The notes beneath the pieces were generated by a model. The model was not told the DNA's origin and ran no database searches. It saw nothing but the letters and a program-made list of their open reading frames with translations. A stretch of 64,000 nt of DNA, taken from Paramacrobiotus metropolitanus (taxonomy: Eukaryota; Tardigrada; Eutardigrada; Parachela; Macrobiotidae). The stretch is from NCBI RefSeq assembly GCF_019649055.1, contig NW_026570248.1, forward strand, positions 372,001 through 436,000, given 5' to 3'. Positions 50,501 to 62,281 of this stretch are shown piece after piece (positions within the stretch are counted from its first letter, which is position 1; every line of letters starts with the position of its first letter). The position numbers were made by a program, and so were the translations under genes.

Positions 50501-52756
50501 TGGCTTATGCATAGATGTGGATATCGTATCGCAATTGGAGAATCGCTGCTATGTGGAGGAAGCGCAGTTCCTTTCTTTTGACGGATGGACATCGTTTGCT
50601 GCCATCCGTCTCGGCAATCAGCCACCACGCCTCAAACTAGTGCAGCAGTCTTTTCCTCCTGTGGCACCTCCGCTTCCTCTTTCGTACCAGTCCCAAGGAG
50701 ATAGTCCATCTCCGAACTGGATTTTCTATAACTTACAGGTAATTATCACGTACAAACGCAAATCCAGCGTTGTTTGCTTGGATTAGAGATCGGTTAGGTC
50801 GTTAACTTGTGCATGTAGACAAAATCAAGATGTTTGATTCGTTTGACTGTGTAGTGGCTTGGATCATCGGAGCATGCCGAGTTCCTTCAAGGACGCATAA
50901 TCCTTCTCACCATCACCTGCAACACAACGGCATTATCACCCGTTAGCTGGTGTTTTCCCATGCGCATTGCCGGTACATTTACGCGGCTGCGCACATTGCC
51001 GCTGCTGAGCGCTGGAGGCCCACATCATGAAGGTGACCATGTGGAAACGGGGGTGCTGGTGGCTGCGGCCTGCGGTGGGGCACTAGGGATACTTTACGTT
51101 ATTGTCTTGGCGGTGTTCATTACGTCGCGCTTACGCAAGAGTCGCAAATCCAAACAGCAATCCGATCAGCGACCACCCAGTCATTACGATGTCGCAGTGG
51201 ATGGCGAAGACCTTGAGAAAAGCTCTGTCAGTACTCAGGAGCTACACCATATCACCGATCCAAAGCACGAATATAACACAAGATCATATGCCCCCTGGCC
51301 TGAAGATGTTAGTATTTTCAACCGTTAACCTTGTAAATCTGCTAATGTGTGCATGGTGATTGGTGTGTGTGCTGTCTGTGCAAATATGATGCCTCTGTAG
51401 GGTTGTAACGGAAATACTTGACACTGCTGAAGTGTGTATTTAGTGCACTATAACATCTTTTGTTTTTCATAATTTTATGGTAAATTTTTAGATGCGATTG
51501 TTTTATTGTAATTGGGTTGCATGGTTCAGCTAATGGATTGTTTGTTTTCAGATGGCATTTCGTTATCGGCTTATGCAGTTGCGCAGTCGAGGACTGGGAT
51601 CATTGCCGATACGATACGTCTACAGTCCGCCGCCGTTCTTTCTCAACGATGTTGTGATTATCCAGACACCTGACGTTGTCACTAAGGATGCTGAAATGCA
51701 TGATGTTATTAAAGAAAGACTGGAGAGCAAAACTCTTCCCAAGCCTCCAGTGCGCCGACGGAAACTGTTCTTCGATCCTCGATACTTTGATGCTGAACAT
51801 CTGAAACACCCAACCGTGGAAGCTGAGCAATTTCGAGCACAAATTCACTGTATGATTAACGTTACGAAAAGCCGGTTGGATAAGCGACGATTCTTGCCTA
51901 ACCTCGAAATGATCAACGAGGAAAGTCTTGCTCGGCGATCTGGCACAACGTCCCCCGATGGAACAGTTGATTTTTATTATGCTGACGAAATGGTTCGTTC
52001 CGCTCTGCGGCAGTGCCTCGTGTGGAATCTGTGCATCTTGTTAATTCCTCGATAAGAACCGGCATCACGACAAATAATCGGGATTTAGATGCGGTTGTGC
52101 TGCATATGAATAAATCTGGAGCTCCGTCCTGTGTGCCTGATATAACTGCCGCCTCGATTCCATCTGTAGGAATCGAGATTACGCCGGATCAAAGAGAAAA
52201 CTGGGCAAAAATCCTTAAAGAGGAATGGGGCTCCAACGAATCCATAGTACAAATTCCGCATCGTCGTAGAATTAATGAAGTTTTCCAGAAAAACTGGGGG
52301 GCAATTGCCGGTAGTCAGAGCTCTTTGACATCAGTTGGACAAGGAAGCATTGCGCGAACACCCAATGCTACAGCTGGCATTAAACCAGTGCAACTGCACC
52401 ATCTAAATGAGCATACTACGGCACCCGCACAGCCTACAGTAAAAATAAAAACCATTGACGAAACGGTATCAGCGATCAGAGTGATCGGTGACGATGACGA
52501 CCGCGAAAGTGACAAGGGCTCCAGTCGTTCTGGTACTGGGTCCAATCCCGAAAAAGATTCTGGAATCGAGGATGATGTTAATAGTGATAAACCTAACAAA
52601 GTTTCTAGTCATAAGATCGTGAAACCTGACAATGTGCCTGGTATGATTTCGCGCAAAAAGATTGTTAATTCTGCTACGGTGTCGGCAGCACAAAAGCCGA
52701 CAAAGAATAAGCCGGTTAATGGTTCCTTGCGGGAACGAAGAGTGCCCACTACCTAG
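47590..52756 (+). CDS. Single-pass type I membrane protein, possibly shavenoid-like
   Basis: Exons 47590..47902, 50320..50430, 50515..50738, 50855..51307, 51552..51924, 52014..52756 give 738 residues with consistent phases. Residues 1-27 form a signal peptide (SSLIKCYVLTWIFAATHIMG). A small Cys-rich module follows (PCMCQCPNTYPIF then STCVQQI), then an extracellular domain with WLGSSEHAEFLQGRI and two NTT-type glycosylation sites. A transmembrane helix lies near 281-305 (GVLVAAACGGALGILYVIVL), followed by a basic stop-transfer RLRKSRKSK. The 430-residue tail has FFDPRYFD, WAKILKEEWG and PHRRRINEVF, then a Ser/Asp-rich end. The layout fits the arthropod protein Shavenoid, but that name is from memory of layout and is tentative. 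Intron 1 is 2.4 kb. The 51925-52013 intron has a weak GTCTTG donor but is needed to join the frames. Confidence 0.7.
47903..50319 (+). other. 2.4-kb first intron of the membrane-protein gene
   Basis: It runs from a GTAATT donor to an AATGTAG acceptor. The sequence is T-rich on this strand. Small open frames on both strands show no motif, and no nested gene is supported. Confidence 0.65.
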
Positions 52757-53205
52757 AATTTAAAGTTTATTTTGTGTTTGTAATTATTGTTTGGAGGTGT
52801 ATTATTAGAGAGACTCAGTGTATTAATGGTAAATCAATAATATGCGCCTTCGATATTATTAAAAGCGTTGTACTGTACGTGGTGTCCCACATACTTTGGT
52901 GGTTTGGCTGGGACTAAAAAGGTTTGCACAGTTGCACATGTTTTAAGACGTGATGACGAGGATTAGTCGAAAGTGGAGGATTTGTGGCAACATATTCTGG
53001 AGTAATAATGGAAACAAAAACCGAAGACAAAAGAATCACATGAGCCGATGAGCATAAAAATGAAAGTAGAAGTAATGATAAGGGCTAGAAGTGCTATCGA
53101 AAAATTCTCGCTCTATTTTATTTAGCGGCTTTCAGACGACTTGTGAACATTGCGCGCGGTAATAACGGATTGCGAAGTTGAACAGCAGATTTCAAATATA
53201 TGTAA
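52757..53205. other. 3' intergenic region between convergent genes
   Basis: It lies between the stop codons of the plus-strand membrane protein and the minus-strand tail-anchored protein. TTTATT at 53117-53122 is a minus-strand AATAAA about 85 bp past the latter's stop. Nothing else is recognised. Confidence 0.6.
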
Positions 53206-54780
53206 TCATACATTCCGTCTGACAAAAATAACAATTAATCCAACGATAATTCCTACCATAATAACAGAAAGTATAATCCACAGCATGAGAAATCCTCCCT
53301 TACAACAGTTAGAGTGGCTGAATGGATTTCTTTGGTCCAAGTCCAGTGAGCGGGGTCCTGTTATGCAGCTCGGCACCATAACCGGCGTCTCACAAGGATG
53401 CCAGTTAGTACACGGATAACTAACAGAATTGTGCGTGCATTTAACATTGGCCACTTTAGGTGGCAACGTCCTAGTATATAAATCCGATATAATTGGTATT
53501 ATATGCGTAGCGTTTTGACGATTATTCACGGCAGTTAAGGCTCTTGCAGAAAACTGCGAGCCGATTCCAGAGGATTCGCTGGTAATATCCGAAATGTTCG
53601 GGTCACATAATAACGCGTGCGGCATCGGTAGCAAAGTTTTGAGGGTCTGATTAAAACTGGGATCGGTCACTCCCAGTCCCGCATTTGAGTTTCCTGGCGG
53701 CAATGATGGTGATCTAAATGCCCCGTTAAAATCAATACAGTATAAGTATTTTAAAATGAGTAAAATAACTGTGCTGATCTGAATCTATTGTACAGTAAGT
53801 ACATAGGATCACAGTGCGTACTGCGTAGTAGTCTAAATCTGAACGGCGGTAAATCGTCGGTGATGCATTCAGGCGCATAAATTTAGTACACGGATGCACG
53901 GATTATATAGGATTCTATGCTGGAAATCATATTTATCAATACGTAATACATATACTTACTTTGTAAATCAAAAGCAGCATTTTTAATCCCTGGCATAATA
54001 AATACTTATAAACCATGCAGAATTAGGTACATTAAAACAAACCAAATCGTAAAGGTCACGAAAAGCTCCCCATCACCACTGCAGCTACAAGACCTACTCA
54101 CTAGTTACCTACGACGGATAAATCCAGATGGAAGCGTGTGAAATCCTGAATACTTCTTCGGAAAAATTGTTTTGATCTCTGAGTGTCTGCTTAATGGATT
54201 GTGAAAGGAGCCTGTTGCGAATCCAAAAGGATGTCGTCTCGATGGCAGCAAGGTTTTGGATCCAAGATATCGGTATTCTTTAATTGGAGTGTTATCAGGC
54301 TTTGCCAAAGAAACTTCCTGTGCATATGCCTCTCGCTGACTCCAGGCCAGTGGAATCCGGGCACCAGTAGACAAACCGCCGTCTTTGATCACTTCGATCA
54401 CTGGCGATGGACACGCAAGAGAGTCGGATGATACCGAATTTTGGGACAAATTCTAGAACCCCGTGAAATCGTCACAATTTAAATCCACAAATGCCGATAC
54501 TCGAATAACGTTAATCCTGGCGCATAACCAATAGTATACAATTTTGCTACATGCCATAACTTCCTCTTTAGTTTTGCTACATTTTTTACATTCATAGGAT
54601 ATCTTATTTATCACTTATATAACAAACTGCATCAGCACGAATGCATCCATTTAGATGCGGCACATATATATTATATGTTATTCTATTGAGGGATACCGAT
54701 AAAACTGTGCATTATCTCTAATACAACCTCACCTCGATATTTGGCGAAGACGTTGGCGTGTTGATCCGCGAATCTGGCAT
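53206..54780 (-). CDS. Unrecognised tail-anchored membrane protein
   Basis: Exons 54780..54733, 54452..54109, 53713..53206 give 299 residues in continuous phase with good donors (GTGAGG, GTAACT). The N-terminal two thirds are polar, with IPLAWSQREAYAQEVSLAKP and a run of basic residues ending FIRRR. A linker follows with several N-x-S/T sites (SFNQT, RQNATH, THNSVS) and paired cysteines. One transmembrane segment (MLWIILSVIMVGIIVGLIVI) ends five residues from the C-terminus. There is no signal peptide. If inserted tail-first the linker would be cytosolic, and if N-out it would be glycosylated; the sequence does not decide. I do not recognise the family. Confidence 0.65.
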
Positions 54781-57201
54781 TTTGCAGGTCACAGTAAATT
54801 ATGTTGTACAGATAGATGGAGATTTAGTTGTTCTCTGACTGGAGTTCATGGCTTATCTGTACAGGAAACAAATTTGCGTCATCCAAAAAATCCAATTTTA
54901 CAGAATTTCATTAATTATCTGTACCCGAAGAGATCAGTGTTTGCACCAGGAGGTTATACGAGGTAAATATAGAGAAAAAAGGAAAGGGAGCACTTTGTTT
55001 TAAGACGGCCTTGGATTCTTGAAACACAAAACTTCAACAAAGCAACGGTTTGGACAAATGAACGAGTGTGTAGAAGTTAGTAGTCAATAAATGCTAACTT
55101 AAGCACTGTTCCACCAGGTGTCGGTTGACTGGGTGGCGTGTAACCAACAATGTGGCATCACCACAAGATCGTTCATGCTTCATGAAGCACATTTCCGTTG
55201 GTTCAAACACTGGTCACAAAAAAAGAGCAACTGGTTGCTGCGATGATCGACTGATCGCAAGCAAGAGCACAAAGTGATCGCTTACGTATACTGTCCGTGG
55301 TAGTTAACATATATAAGATTTATGATAGACGATAAAGATGACCTACCAAAACGTTGTCCAGATCTTCTCAGAGTCATATCATATACTGATATACAATAGT
55401 ATAATTGGTGACCTCTACCTAGTCTTAATCTGCACCGCTACTCATCTCACTAGAGTTAGTCTTACCACAAGTATGCGAAACCATTTTGCGAAACTGTTTT
55501 CGTTCCGATATTTGGTTTTGGCTCTACAATTTGAACTTATGGGGAATTAGTATGGATATTCAAATTACAACAACGAAAATAACGATAAAAACTTTCGAAA
55601 GGGTAACTTCAAAAGGTTGCAACTTTTGCTAGTTTTGCTCATTTAATTGCGATATATCGTGTCGGTATGTATGCGAGTACTCGCAGACCAGTGACGCATC
55701 TGACGCAAGGATCAGATGTTGCATTGCACAGTCGCAGTTGTACACTTAAGAGTCAAACCCAAATCTAAAAAAAAACAGTCCCGGTTAAGCGGTTACACAT
55801 CCGTGCTAGTCTGTTATGATTTATGAATAAGTGGGCCACGAGAAAGTATCCAAAATTTTATAGTGAAAAATAACAAATTATTTGTTATTGCTGAAAAAGT
55901 TATGTCTTGACCATCGTTTGCACCGTGCTGCTCGCTTTCGGTTAGACTGCTTGACTTCATCATCTAACGTGTGATTGCCCAAAATTCGGCGTTTCCGGTG
56001 GAAATTTGCTAATATTCCACCCAATCACCCTTGCTCTCCAGACCGTGACCATCCGATATTATCCTCATTTTTTATTATATACGTAGCATATTTAGCGAAT
56101 TTTTGTAAAAAAATTGATACTATGCAGGTCATTCTTTAAAAAGACCAAAAGATTCATGTGTAAACTGTAAAGCAGAGGACAGCAAGCTGTCTTTTGCCTT
56201 ATTGTTACTTCCGTTGCGCGAGTTTTGTTTGCAAACTTTAAAAAAGGATAGTTTATTTTTGCCTCTTCCCCTAATTTGCAATAGGCGTTTTTTGCCGCAT
56301 AACAGCAAACGGAACTCACCAGTCAATGGGTACATTTAATGGGCAACAGCCAATCCACATATCGGTATGCTTCCGCAGGTTTACACTAATTAAAATGATT
56401 AAATTTTAAACATTGAAAAAACACCCATAATCATTATTGTCATTCAAAATCTTATGATGTGCACTCAAGGTACCCAAAACAGCTGCTGCGTTTCCTCTTA
56501 CTACAGCCAAACTTAATCGCTGACTTAAAAAGGCCGTGGATCTAGGCTCTCCTGTAGCGTCGTGGATCTTCCGGCCAACAAAACGAATCAGTTCCGCAAA
56601 CGATGTTCCAAACGTTCCGAACGTCTCGACCGCCAGAGCGTAGAAAAAATAGCCCAAGCCCTCGACGAATGCGTACTTCCGCCGCTTGAAATTTTCCGCC
56701 AGTTGTGCGACACTCCCGGCTTTCAGGGAGCTAGCATGCACATGCGACACGGCCACAGTATCCCAACAAGTTGCATCCCATACCACGGCCTTTCCTTCGC
56801 GCACAATTAAGGTTGTGATACTAGACTGTACAGTAGAGTACCTACTACCTACTGAGTAAATATGACTACGAACTATCTGTACAGTAACGGCTGATTTTTT
56901 TACGGCTGGCTGCTGGTGCAGGCCTTATGAGTGCCGCCTGGATGTAACAGCGTCTGGAACAGACTCAACAAAGTACAGTACTGTCAATCCAAATTTTTGC
57001 CGTATTACACTAATTACAGTGTAAATTTTGGTGTTTACACAAATATTGCCACCTTTTGAGACTTGTGCTTTCTTTTTTCTCGTAACAATTCACGGATAAT
57101 GATCATGAACGTTCTTTTGAAATTTTTAGTTATTTAATTTTATTACTTAAATTGAAGTGCATCATCTGATGATTGTTTACCTTTAATCCCATGGTTCGCA
57201 G
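54781..57201. other. Intergenic region with a retroelement remnant
   Basis: It is the divergent spacer between the tail-anchored protein and the TBC1D2-like gene. The only recognisable content is the retrotransposon remnant at 56406-56850. A short first exon of the TBC gene could lie here: ATG ATC ATG AAC at 57099-57110 is followed by a weak GTTCTT donor. Confidence 0.5.
56406..56850 (-). mobile_element. Retrotransposon coding remnant (C-terminal segment of a reverse-transcriptase polyprotein)
   Basis: A minus-strand frame of at least 132 codons contains GKAVVWDATCWDTVAVSH, LAENFKRRKY, ALAVETFGTFG, IRFVGRKI and LSQRLSLAVVRGNAAAVLGT. These blocks match the conserved segment that follows reverse transcriptase in a widespread group of invertebrate retroelements. 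The reverse-transcriptase core is absent, so this is a truncated copy. The exact clade is not assigned. The opposite-strand 82-codon frame is its shadow. Confidence 0.6.
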
Positions 57202-60200
57202 TTGTTCGGTGCACCACACTTACCTTTAGTTAGCAAAAGCCAAAACATCGGGTTTCAAGCATGGATACAGTCAGGCCAGAACCCATGGCCATCTAACGAC
57301 GATCAAAGTTCCTTGACGAACTCCGTTTACCTCACACCAGGGGTTTCCCCCGTACGCACTGATTCCGAAGTGAGTCTGGATAGACCTAACCGAAAGTTGG
57401 CTGGATGGTTAACTCGCCATCGGCGCAAAGGTTTTATTAAGACATCCGATCAAAAGGTAAACTGGAAACAGCTGCTCTCTTCGGGTATATTCATCAGGTC
57501 TATATTTTCGTGCATGGGTTCATTTAATGGAGCATTCCTTACGCTTATAGTGGTACCAGTTCGACGATGACAGGTGTAAAATGCTGGCATTTAATGGACC
57601 GGCGGATACGGTGCCTCTGGAGACAATCGACATCGCTCGTGCAGCGTTCACGGTCGATCTGGAGTTTTCAGACAAACCTGCTTGCTTTTCGTTGAGGTAC
57701 ACGCTGTGATGGAATTTTGTACTCTACGACTTTGATCTCGAATTAAACTGTGGCGTTTACAAAGTTTTGAGGGAAACTGAATGTATATGTAATTCCAATC
57801 GGCGGAAATTTATTGTGTTTTCCCTTTACTCGTCGCTCATTTACCTGTAGTAAATCTCAGTGTTCTGTACAATTTTTATTTATCCATGCATCAACGTAGC
57901 AGTAAATGTAATGCTTTGCAGTATTGATGGACAAAGTATAAATTTGGAGGCGCCTTCCAGCGAGGATATGAAGGAGTGGATCCGTGAACTGCAAAAGCGA
58001 AGAGAATTGTATTTACGATCCAAATCCATTGACGGGATAAGTGGAACTCAAAATTGTTCAACAAAGATAAAGATTCTTCGTCGAGTTTGACAGCATTGGA
58101 ACATGAAAAGAGCGACGGAGTTATCAAGGTATTTGGACGAATTCTAAGATTAATTTTTAATTTTGTTTGGCGATTTTACAACAAATTTCGGTTCTTTTGA
58201 GCAACGGTAACGCGGTAATAGTTTCTTCGCTTTTTTATTTGTTTTTTTTTGTACGCTAAATTAGACTACTACGGCATGCAATTATTCGCTATAAATTCGT
58301 ACAGTACTTTATCGGTTGGTTTTGGGTGGAAACAGGAACTGATAAAGTCAGGAAGCGATTCGGATGTGATCCAGGCAGCGCTCGCATTATCTGGCGGTGA
58401 TACCAGTGCATTCATCAGTTTTAATGATGTTTTGAGTAGTGATAATCGAAATGGAATCAGCGAACGAGCGAAACCAGGTTCAGTCAAAATCTCTGCATTC
58501 TTGTTATTTTATTATTGTAAATAATTCGGGTTAGCCGGCGGGAGTGGGTGATTATTATTTTTCTTAATTTCACTAGATTCTACCAGAGTGACTGCTCCTC
58601 CTGTTACCAAGTCGGAAAGTAGTGAACGGGCTCCGAAGAAATCGTCGGTTACCGCTTTGAAAAATATTTTCTCAACTGATAAAAGCCAACAGAAATTCGA
58701 CAAAGCGATGGAGGTGTGTCGCATTTGATATTTTAGTTATGATCAAGCAGCAACCTTTGTTCATTGTTTGATAGGATCGATATTTGGTTATGAAAGACGA
58801 GCTGCAGATGGCGAAGGACGAACTTTCCGCAAATAAGGAAATTGTTAGAATTTTGCGACATCAGTTGGACTTTGCCACAAAAGAAAAGGAAGCGCTGTAA
58901 GTTTCGATTACCGGATTTGTATCGGTGTGCGTGGGTTAATGGCGTTTTTCATTGCGTGCTCAGTAAAACTCTGGTGGGGAATACCGATACGGAGCAAAGC
59001 CAGCTGAAGATTTTACGAGATCGGTGTCGTCATATCTTGGAACTTGAAGATACACTTCGAACAATGCGTAGTGAAAACGAAGGTTTACATCAACGCAACC
59101 AGTAAGCAAAATGTTAATTTTGTACATTTTGAACTGGGTAGTTCAGTTGTTTTTGAGTTCTGTGTATACATTTTTAGAATCCTGAAATCCGAGCTGATGG
59201 AAATTGCGCAGCAGACGTCTGGCTTGCGCGACGATTTGAGAATGAAAGATCGCGCTATAGTTTTATTGAACGAACAAATGGCTCAAATGGAAAAAAACGG
59301 TCCTCGAGAAGGTAGAGCTTTATCTCAACGTTCTGTTAACGAAACGGAAGATCAGCTCCAGCGAACAAAAGTAATCTCAGCTTTTTGACGTATTCTAATT
59401 TTGACCCGAAGGAATTACCTGATTCTTTGATTACAGGAGATGTTAGCGGCATATAAAGACAAACTAGCCTATCTCAATGAAGAGATTGTCGGCCAAAATG
59501 CAATGCGAAACGATATGGCGGTAAGAGAGCAGAAACTCTTAGCTACCTTGGCTGACTGGGAAGCAAAATACGCACGACTGGAGAGCCGCCACTTATTTAA
59601 CCTGAAAGACTTCACGCAGAGGAGCAGCGAAGGTAGAGGATTAGCTAACGTAGATAACAGACTAGATATCATTTAAATTCCAGGTTCTGGTGTTGCGTAA
59701 AACAGTGATACTGTACGGTTTTAGGAACAGCAACAGATGCCGATGTTGCCAAAATTAAACAGATGATTTTGGACGAGGCACTTGGTGGCTCCGAAGAATC
59801 TTCTCAGTACGGCCGCTAGACCTAAAAATCATGCATTTAAAATATTGACTTCTCACTTTTCAGTGAGAAAGCCTTGTTGGAATGCGACAGATATGGCTTT
59901 TTTACCAGTCGACTACATTACACCAACGAAGAGTACCTGGAGCGGAAAGCCCTGGAAGCTAACCGGAAAGAGCACATGGCCAAAATACGACAAGTAAACG
60001 CCATTGAATTATAAGTTATCCATTTCTGTTTGATGCAGGGGGGTTTAATGTTTTAGGACCCATTTTTTATGGAGCATCTACATCGGTGGGAGTCTTTTTT
60101 GGCAAAACAAACGCGGTTAATACAGAAGACAGAGGAGCTGAAAAGTATTGAAAAATATTATATACTTAATCCTCTTCCAGGTTGATTTGGTTTGTTCTCC

Positions 60201-61776
60201 ACAGATCTGATGCGAATAGGATGCCCTGATGAGCACAGAAGTCGTGTTTGGAAAAGCGCGATCGAATGGAGTGTCGCCAGTGTGAAAACCATGAAAGGAC
60301 CAAAATACTATCAGTCTCTGGTCCATGAAACAAGTTCTCCCTTAGCGTCAGCTGCCGCCAAGCAGGTTAGTTTATTTTTTTATGTGGTAATACCAGTTTT
60401 ACGGATTAATGGCTATCGCTGAGTTGAATCAAACCAAAATTCCCATAATTTATCTGATTAGATAAAAATTGACCTTTGCCGCACCCTTCCCAACAATATC
60501 CATTTCATGAATATGGATTCTGATATGATTCCGAAACTGGAGGAGGTGTTGGTGTCTTTCAGTAAACACAATCCTGGAATTGGATACTGTCAGGTATTCT
60601 TGTCATTTGCTGTGGCTTATGTTGTGTCACTGCGATTGGGGTCTGATATTTTTGATTGTCTTTGCAAACGAATTGTTCGCGAAATTGTTCAAAATTATCA
60701 TTAATTGAATTATGGATATTTCTGTAGGGTATGAACCGGTTGGCTGCCGTTGCTCTCCTTTTCTTGAACGAAGAAGACTGTTTCTGGTGCCTTGTGGCCA
60801 TCGTTGATTACTATCTGCCGGGATATTTTTCGGTAAACATGTTGGAAGCTCAGGTCGACCAAGTAAGTCCTTATACATGCTTCCCCTATTCTCTGGCCTG
60901 ATATAACTACCATAATATGTGTTTTTGCGTTTTTACAGCGGATATTCCGGGATTTGTTTGCTGAAAAACTTCCCAGACTTTATGCCCATCTCTCGAGTTT
61001 TTTGGATGTTACTTTATATTCCTTTAATTGGTTTTTGACGGTGTTTGTTGACAACATGCACCCTGATATATTTTTGCCGATCTGGTACGTTTTTAAAAAA
61101 ATATAGTGGTAATCACATGTCTGTTTATGATTTTATATTAATTTGGAGAATTGCAGGGACGCTTTCCTGGTTGAAGGGAAGAAGGTACTTGTGTTCTTCG
61201 TGGCTGGCGTATTAGGCTATGGATCTGTTCTTATTCCGCTTTGATTTGCAGATTTTGTTCCGCTTTAGTATTGCCATGTTCAAATACTTTGAGGACGAGC
61301 TGTTACAATTAACAGATCCTACTGTGGCTAACCGATTTTTGAGAAATCTGGGTGACCGAGTTACGGATTTGAAAAAGCTGCAGAATGTAAGACATCTTGC
61401 TTACTGTAATCGATTATGAATAGAAGTATGCGTAATGAATCTGAATCATCATAATAAAACTACTCAAGTCAAGGACACATTTATAGATCTACAGATAGGT
61501 TTATCGTTCATTTTGTAGGTTGCTTTCCAAACCCTTAATCCATTCCCGATGAAATTTATCAAAGCAAGGCGAGCTGTTCATCTTCCAGAGATTCTGGTTA
61601 GTGCACGCTTATTCATATAAACTTATATAATTTATGAAGAAAATATGTTTTCTGTGTTTCTATATATGTTTGCTAATATTTCTATATATGTTTCCTAGGC
61701 GGAAATGCGACAGCTCGATCAACTTAGAGCGAGCATTCCACAGACCTCAGGGGCGGCGGATGATGATGACGAATAA
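57202..61776 (+). CDS. TBC1D2: TBC1D2/Armus-type Rab GTPase-activating protein
   Basis: Exons 57202..57456, 57551..57696, 57922..58008, 58086..58128, 58336..58477, 58577..58713, 58775..58896, 58964..59101, 59178..59370, 59437..59632, 59725..59806, 59864..59993, 60057..60144, 60205..60365, 60462..60593, 60728..60862, 60939..61084, 61157..61184, 61252..61386, 61519..61596, 61699..61776; about 883 residues. Order: PH domain (KLAGWLTRHRRKG to MKEWIRELQKRRE), coiled coils, then the TBC domain (LMRIGCPDEHRSRVW, IKIDLCRTLPNNIHF, IGYCQGMNRLAAVALL, LNPFPMKFIKARRA). Both catalytic fingers are present: Arg in IxxDxxR and Gln in YCQG. It should switch off Rab7-class GTPases on endosomes. The first exon in view opens at an AG acceptor with no ATG, so the true start lies upstream. 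A 77-bp intron at 58009-58085 is my way of joining two frames. The coiled-coil and acidic end (ADDDDE) suit the family. Confidence 0.9.
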
Positions 61777-62281
61777 ACTACTGCGTCTTTGCCGCATGCC
61801 AATGAAGCCATGCTTTAATCTAATTTTTACTTTTGTATTTTGTGCAGTCGTTGTGGTAAGAGCGAACGGAAGATTACTGGTCTATGTCTGTGATTGCTGG
61901 TTTATATGAAAGCTTTAATTGAAGTAGTTAAGAGATTATATTTTTTTAGAAAGACTCCAAAGAATTGGATTAAAACTTAACGGTACCGCAAATTACTGTA
62001 CTATGCAAAAAAATATCAAGGCGTTTTAAAACTGTCGTTTAAATATTGTAACAGCAGTATCCAGTACTGGGGATAAACCAAATCAAAAATTATTTTTAAA
62101 AATGGAAAATTGGCAGCATTTTGAGAAAATTTAAGGAAATAACGCAGCGTATGTCAGGCACAAACGCATGGTCACACATCGAAAGGAACTGTTACACTGC
62201 CTTCAATCAAGACAAAAAATCAAAAAACGAAAACTTATTGCAACCGTCTCTCAACAACCGAGCATCAACCAAGGGGCAGTG
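61777..62281. other. 3' intergenic region between convergent TBC1D2-like and XPC genes
   Basis: About 505 bp of AT-rich sequence lie between the two stop codons. No coding or RNA feature is recognised. Confidence 0.6.

Noticed and set aside
51986-52055. Apparent frameshift in the shavenoid-like gene where two frames overlap
   Set aside because: An 89-bp intron at 51925-52013 joins the frames with correct phase, so no sequence defect is needed, though its donor is weak.
58009-58085. Apparent frame change after the PH domain of the TBC1D2-like gene
   Set aside because: A 77-bp GTATTT...AG intron restores phase and fits the intron sizes of the gene.
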